Source: Limnoraphis robusta CS-951
GTDB lineage: Bacteria > Cyanobacteriota > Cyanobacteriia > Cyanobacteriales > Microcoleaceae
Length of the DNA stretch: 9,673 nt
Direction of reading: 5' to 3'
Assembly (NCBI RefSeq): GCF_000972705.2
Contig: NZ_LATL02000155.1
Location: 1 to 9,673 of the forward strand
The translations under genes were made by a program, and so were the position numbers. Positions 7,534-9,673 of the stretch are shown here, piece after piece. The notes under the pieces are model-generated. The model was not told the DNA's origin, made no database searches, and worked only from the letters and a program-made list of their open reading frames with translations. Every line of letters starts with the position of its first letter. The first letter of the stretch is position 1.

Positions 7534-9525
7534 ATGCCTGCGGCAACCGCTCCCACACCGATCAGCTTCCCGTTGAGTGCCGTCGTTGCACAAGAGGCGA
7601 TCAAACTCGCCCTTTTAATGGCAGCCGTTGATCCAGGACTCGGAGGCGTGGCGATCGCTGGACGTCGGGGAACCGCCAAGTCAGTGATGGCCCGCGCCCT
7701 TCATGCCCTATTACCCCCCATCGAAGTCGTCAAAGGGGAAATAGCCAACCTCGAACCCGATCCCGACAACCCCAACCAAGAAACCCAAGTTATCCCCGCA
7801 CCTTTTATTCAAATTCCCCTCGGCGTAACCGAAGATCGTTTACTGGGTTCAGTGGATGTGGAAAAATCCGTTAGACAAGGGGAAACCGTCTTTCAACCCG
7901 GACTCTTAGCGGCCGCTCATCGGGGTATACTTTATGTTGATGAAATAAATTTACTTGATGATAATATTAGTAATTTATTATTAACCGTTCTCACCGAAGG
8001 CTGTAACCGAATTGAACGAGAAGGGATTAGTATTGAACATCCCTGTAAACCGTTATTTATTGCAACGTACAACCCCGAAGAAGGGCCGCTTCGAGAACAT
8101 TTATTAGATAGAATAGCCATTTCTCTTTCAGCCGATGGTGCCTTAAGTTTAGATCAACGAGTTGATGCGGTAGAGCGAGTCAACAGTTATGCGAGTTCTC
8201 CCGAAGCCTTTTTAACTCAATATAGCGAAGATATTGATAACTTAAAAACTCAAATTCTCTTAGCCCGAGAATGGTTAAAAGATGTTAGTATTAAACCCGA
8301 ACAAATTCTCTATCTCGTTGAAGAAGCGCTCAGAGGTGCCGTCAAAGGACATCGAGCCGAACTCTTTGCTGTGCGAGTTGCCCAAGCCTCAGCCGCCTTT
8401 GAAGGTCAAACCGAAGTTCTCGCCGATGATCTCCGACGCGCAGTAGAATTAGTTATCGTTCCCCGTGCAACCGTTATCCAAACGCCACCGGAAGAACAAC
8501 AACCGCCACCCCCTCCCCCCCCTCAACAACAGTCTGAACAAGATCAACAAGATCAAGACGAAGCCGAAGCCGAAGACAACGACGAAGATCAAGAAAACCC
8601 CGAACCTCCCGAAGAAGAACAAAACAGCATTCCCGAAGAATTTATTTTCGATCCGGAGGGTATTATTCTCGATCCAACTGTGTTATCCTTTGCAAATAAG
8701 GCAAACCGTCAGGGTAAATCTGGCAGTCGCAGTTTAATTTTTTCTGATGATCGCGGTCGCTACATTAAACCGATTTTACCCAGAGGAAAAGTTCAGCGAA
8801 TTGCTGTAGATGCCACTCTCAGAGCTGCTGCTCCCTACCAAAAAGCTCGGCGTCTGCGTCAACCGGATCGCAAGGTGATTGTGGAGTCCGGGGATATTCG
8901 CGCCAAACTGTTAGCCAGGAAGTCTGGGGCGTTGGTTGTGTTTTTGGTGGATGCTTCGGGTTCGATGGCGCTCAACCGGATGCAGTCTGCTAAAGGAGCC
9001 GTCCTCGAACTGCTGAACGAAGCCTACCAAAGTCGTGATCAGGTGGCTTTAATTCCATTTCGCGGTGAACAGGCTGAGGTGTTGTTACCGCCAACGCGAT
9101 CAATTTCAGCCGCACGACGACGGTTAGAACGTTTACCCTGTGGGGGCGGTTCACCGTTGGCGCATGGCTTAACCCAAGCGGTACGGGTGGGGATGAACGC
9201 CAAACAGTCGGGGGATATTGGACAGGTGGTGATTGTTGCTATTACAGACGGACGAGGAAATGTACCCTTAGCGCGATCGCTGGGTGAACCGATATTAGAC
9301 GGAGAAAAGCCGGATATTAAAGGGGAATTGTTAGAAATAGCCGCTAAAATTCGGGCGTTGGGGATGCAATTGTTAGTGGTGGATACTGAGAATAAATTTG
9401 TTTCAACGGGGTTTGCAAAGGAGTTAGCAAAAACCGCAGGCGGGAAATATTATCATTTACCCAAAGCGACTGAACAGGCGATCGCAGCGATGACTCAAAA
9501 TGCCATTAAAGATGCGATCGGTTAA
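7534..9525 (+). CDS. chlD: Magnesium chelatase subunit D (ChlD)
   Basis: ChlD pairs with ChlI in an AAA+ complex that, with the porphyrin-binding ChlH, uses ATP to insert Mg2+ into protoporphyrin IX, the committed step to chlorophyll. The 663-residue length fits cyanobacterial ChlD. The AAA+ domain (about 12-312) has a Walker A segment GRRGTAKS (43-50), the ChlD form rather than the GxxGxGKS of ChlI, a Walker B ILYVDEI (132-138, D136/E137) and N180 in ATYNPEEG at the sensor-1 position. A linker (315-365) starts with seven prolines and continues as a Gln/Asp/Glu-rich stretch. The C-terminal von Willebrand A domain (about 465-660) has the metal-site motif DASGS (473-477), [10 protein letters not shown] (536-545) and D572 in TDGRG. 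The ATG directly precedes the conserved domain; no Shine-Dalgarno sequence is seen. No chlI or chlH is adjacent. A terminator-like hairpin follows. The protein is expected in the cytosol or at the stroma-side face of thylakoids. Confidence 0.97.
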   Translation: MPAATAPTPISFPLSAVVAQEAIKLALLMAAVDPGLGGVAIAGRRGTAKSVMARALHALLPPIEVVKGEIANLEPDPDNPNQETQVIPAPFIQIPLGVTEDRLLGSVDVEKSVRQGETVFQPGLLAAAHRGILYVDEINLLDDNISNLLLTVLTEGCNRIEREGISIEHPCKPLFIATYNPEEGPLREHLLDRIAISLSADGALSLDQRVDAVERVNSYASSPEAFLTQYSEDIDNLKTQILLAREWLKDVSIKPEQILYLVEEALRGAVKGHRAELFAVRVAQASAAFEGQTEVLADDLRRAVELVIVPRATVIQTPPEEQQPPPPPPPQQQSEQDQQDQDEAEAEDNDEDQENPEPPEEEQNSIPEEFIFDPEGIILDPTVLSFANKANRQGKSGSRSLIFSDDRGRYIKPILPRGKVQRIAVDATLRAAAPYQKARRLRQPDRKVIVESGDIRAKLLARKSGALVVFLVDASGSMALNRMQSAKGAVLELLNEAYQSRDQVALIPFRGEQAEVLLPPTRSISAARRRLERLPCGGGSPLAHGLTQAVRVGMNAKQSGDIGQVVIVAITDGRGNVPLARSLGEPILDGEKPDIKGELLEIAAKIRALGMQLLVVDTENKFVSTGFAKELAKTAGGKYYHLPKATEQAIAAMTQNAIKDAIG

Positions 9526-9588
9526 TGTTTTGATTCGTTTGACTGGGAAATTGTCATTCGTCAACCCTGAAGCTGTTTAATCAAGTTT

Positions 9589-9634
9589 GGTAGGGGTAAT
9601 TCATGAATTACCCTTACCAGTTATCAGTTTTTTT
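9589..9634 (+). terminator. Palindromic terminator-like hairpin after chlD
   Basis: Bases 9589-9618 form a near-perfect 30-base palindrome centred on TTCATGAA: GGTAGGGGTAATTC pairs with GAATTACCCTTACC, all Watson-Crick apart from one G-T pair. Seven Ts follow at 9628-9634, nine bases beyond the stem. The distance is long for a classic intrinsic terminator. The palindrome resembles a dispersed GTAGGGG...CCCCTAC repeat that I recall from cyanobacterial intergenic DNA, so it may be a repeat serving as terminator. It begins 63 bases after the chlD stop. Confidence 0.6.
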
Positions 9635-9635
9635 A

Positions 9636-9656
9636 CTGTCCCCTGTATCCTGTTCC
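9636..9656. repeat. Three CTGTNNC heptamer tandem units
   Basis: CTGTCCC, CTGTATC and CTGTTCC follow one another without gaps. This resembles the short tandemly repeated heptamers found between genes in filamentous cyanobacteria. With three imperfect units it is at the lower limit of recognition. Confidence 0.45.
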
Positions 9657-9673
9657 TTTTTATAGCATTATTT

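Noticed and set aside
8465..8737. 90-residue ORF in another frame of chlD.
   Set aside because: Lys/Asn/Pro-rich translation of the acidic linker in the wrong frame; a shadow of chlD.

Overview
The window is a piece of a cyanobacterial chromosome. The evidence is chlD, which encodes a subunit of the chlorophyll-pathway magnesium chelatase, eight copies of the HIP1 octamer GCGATCGC, iterated palindromes of the AGAAACCSGGTTTCT type, and a very large multi-PAS hybrid kinase. The moderately AT-rich base composition and the repeat types fit a filamentous, Oscillatoriales-like genome (Planktothrix, Lyngbya or Arthrospira type). That placement is an impression, not a proof.

Layout. Bases 1-245 are non-coding, with a perfect TATAAT and two short perfect dyads. 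Bases 246-1622 (+) encode a REC-PAS-GGDEF response regulator, predicted to be a feedback-inhibited diguanylate cyclase. Tail to tail with it, separated by only two bases between the stop codons, lies a 4.75-kb minus-strand gene (1625-6373). It encodes a single-chain chemosensory hybrid kinase: CheB methylesterase, CheR methyltransferase, a PAS-like segment, an NEEL-repeat coiled coil, three PAS domains, HisKA, HATPase, REC and a helical tail. Bases 6374-7533 hold about 1.1 kb with no large gene. They contain a nested 72-base inverted repeat, one doubtful small minus-strand membrane-protein ORF (6627-6902), a possible plus-strand promoter and several dyads upstream of chlD. chlD occupies 7534-9525 (+). 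It is followed by a palindromic terminator-like hairpin with a T run and a short CTGTNNC heptamer repeat.

How the genes may work together. The hybrid kinase and the diguanylate cyclase are both two-component proteins, and their adjacency suggests one signalling theme: a soluble PAS-sensing kinase feeding a c-di-GMP output. They are convergent rather than co-transcribed, so a phosphotransfer link is inference only. chlD is functionally unrelated and is divergent from the kinase. No chlI, chlH, receptor, cheA or cheW gene is visible here. I found no phage, insertion sequence, CRISPR array, tRNA or rRNA. The protein families are known ones. The parts most worth checking are the tail-to-tail signalling pair, the altered receiver domain of the kinase, the nested repeat and the dyad-rich chlD upstream region.
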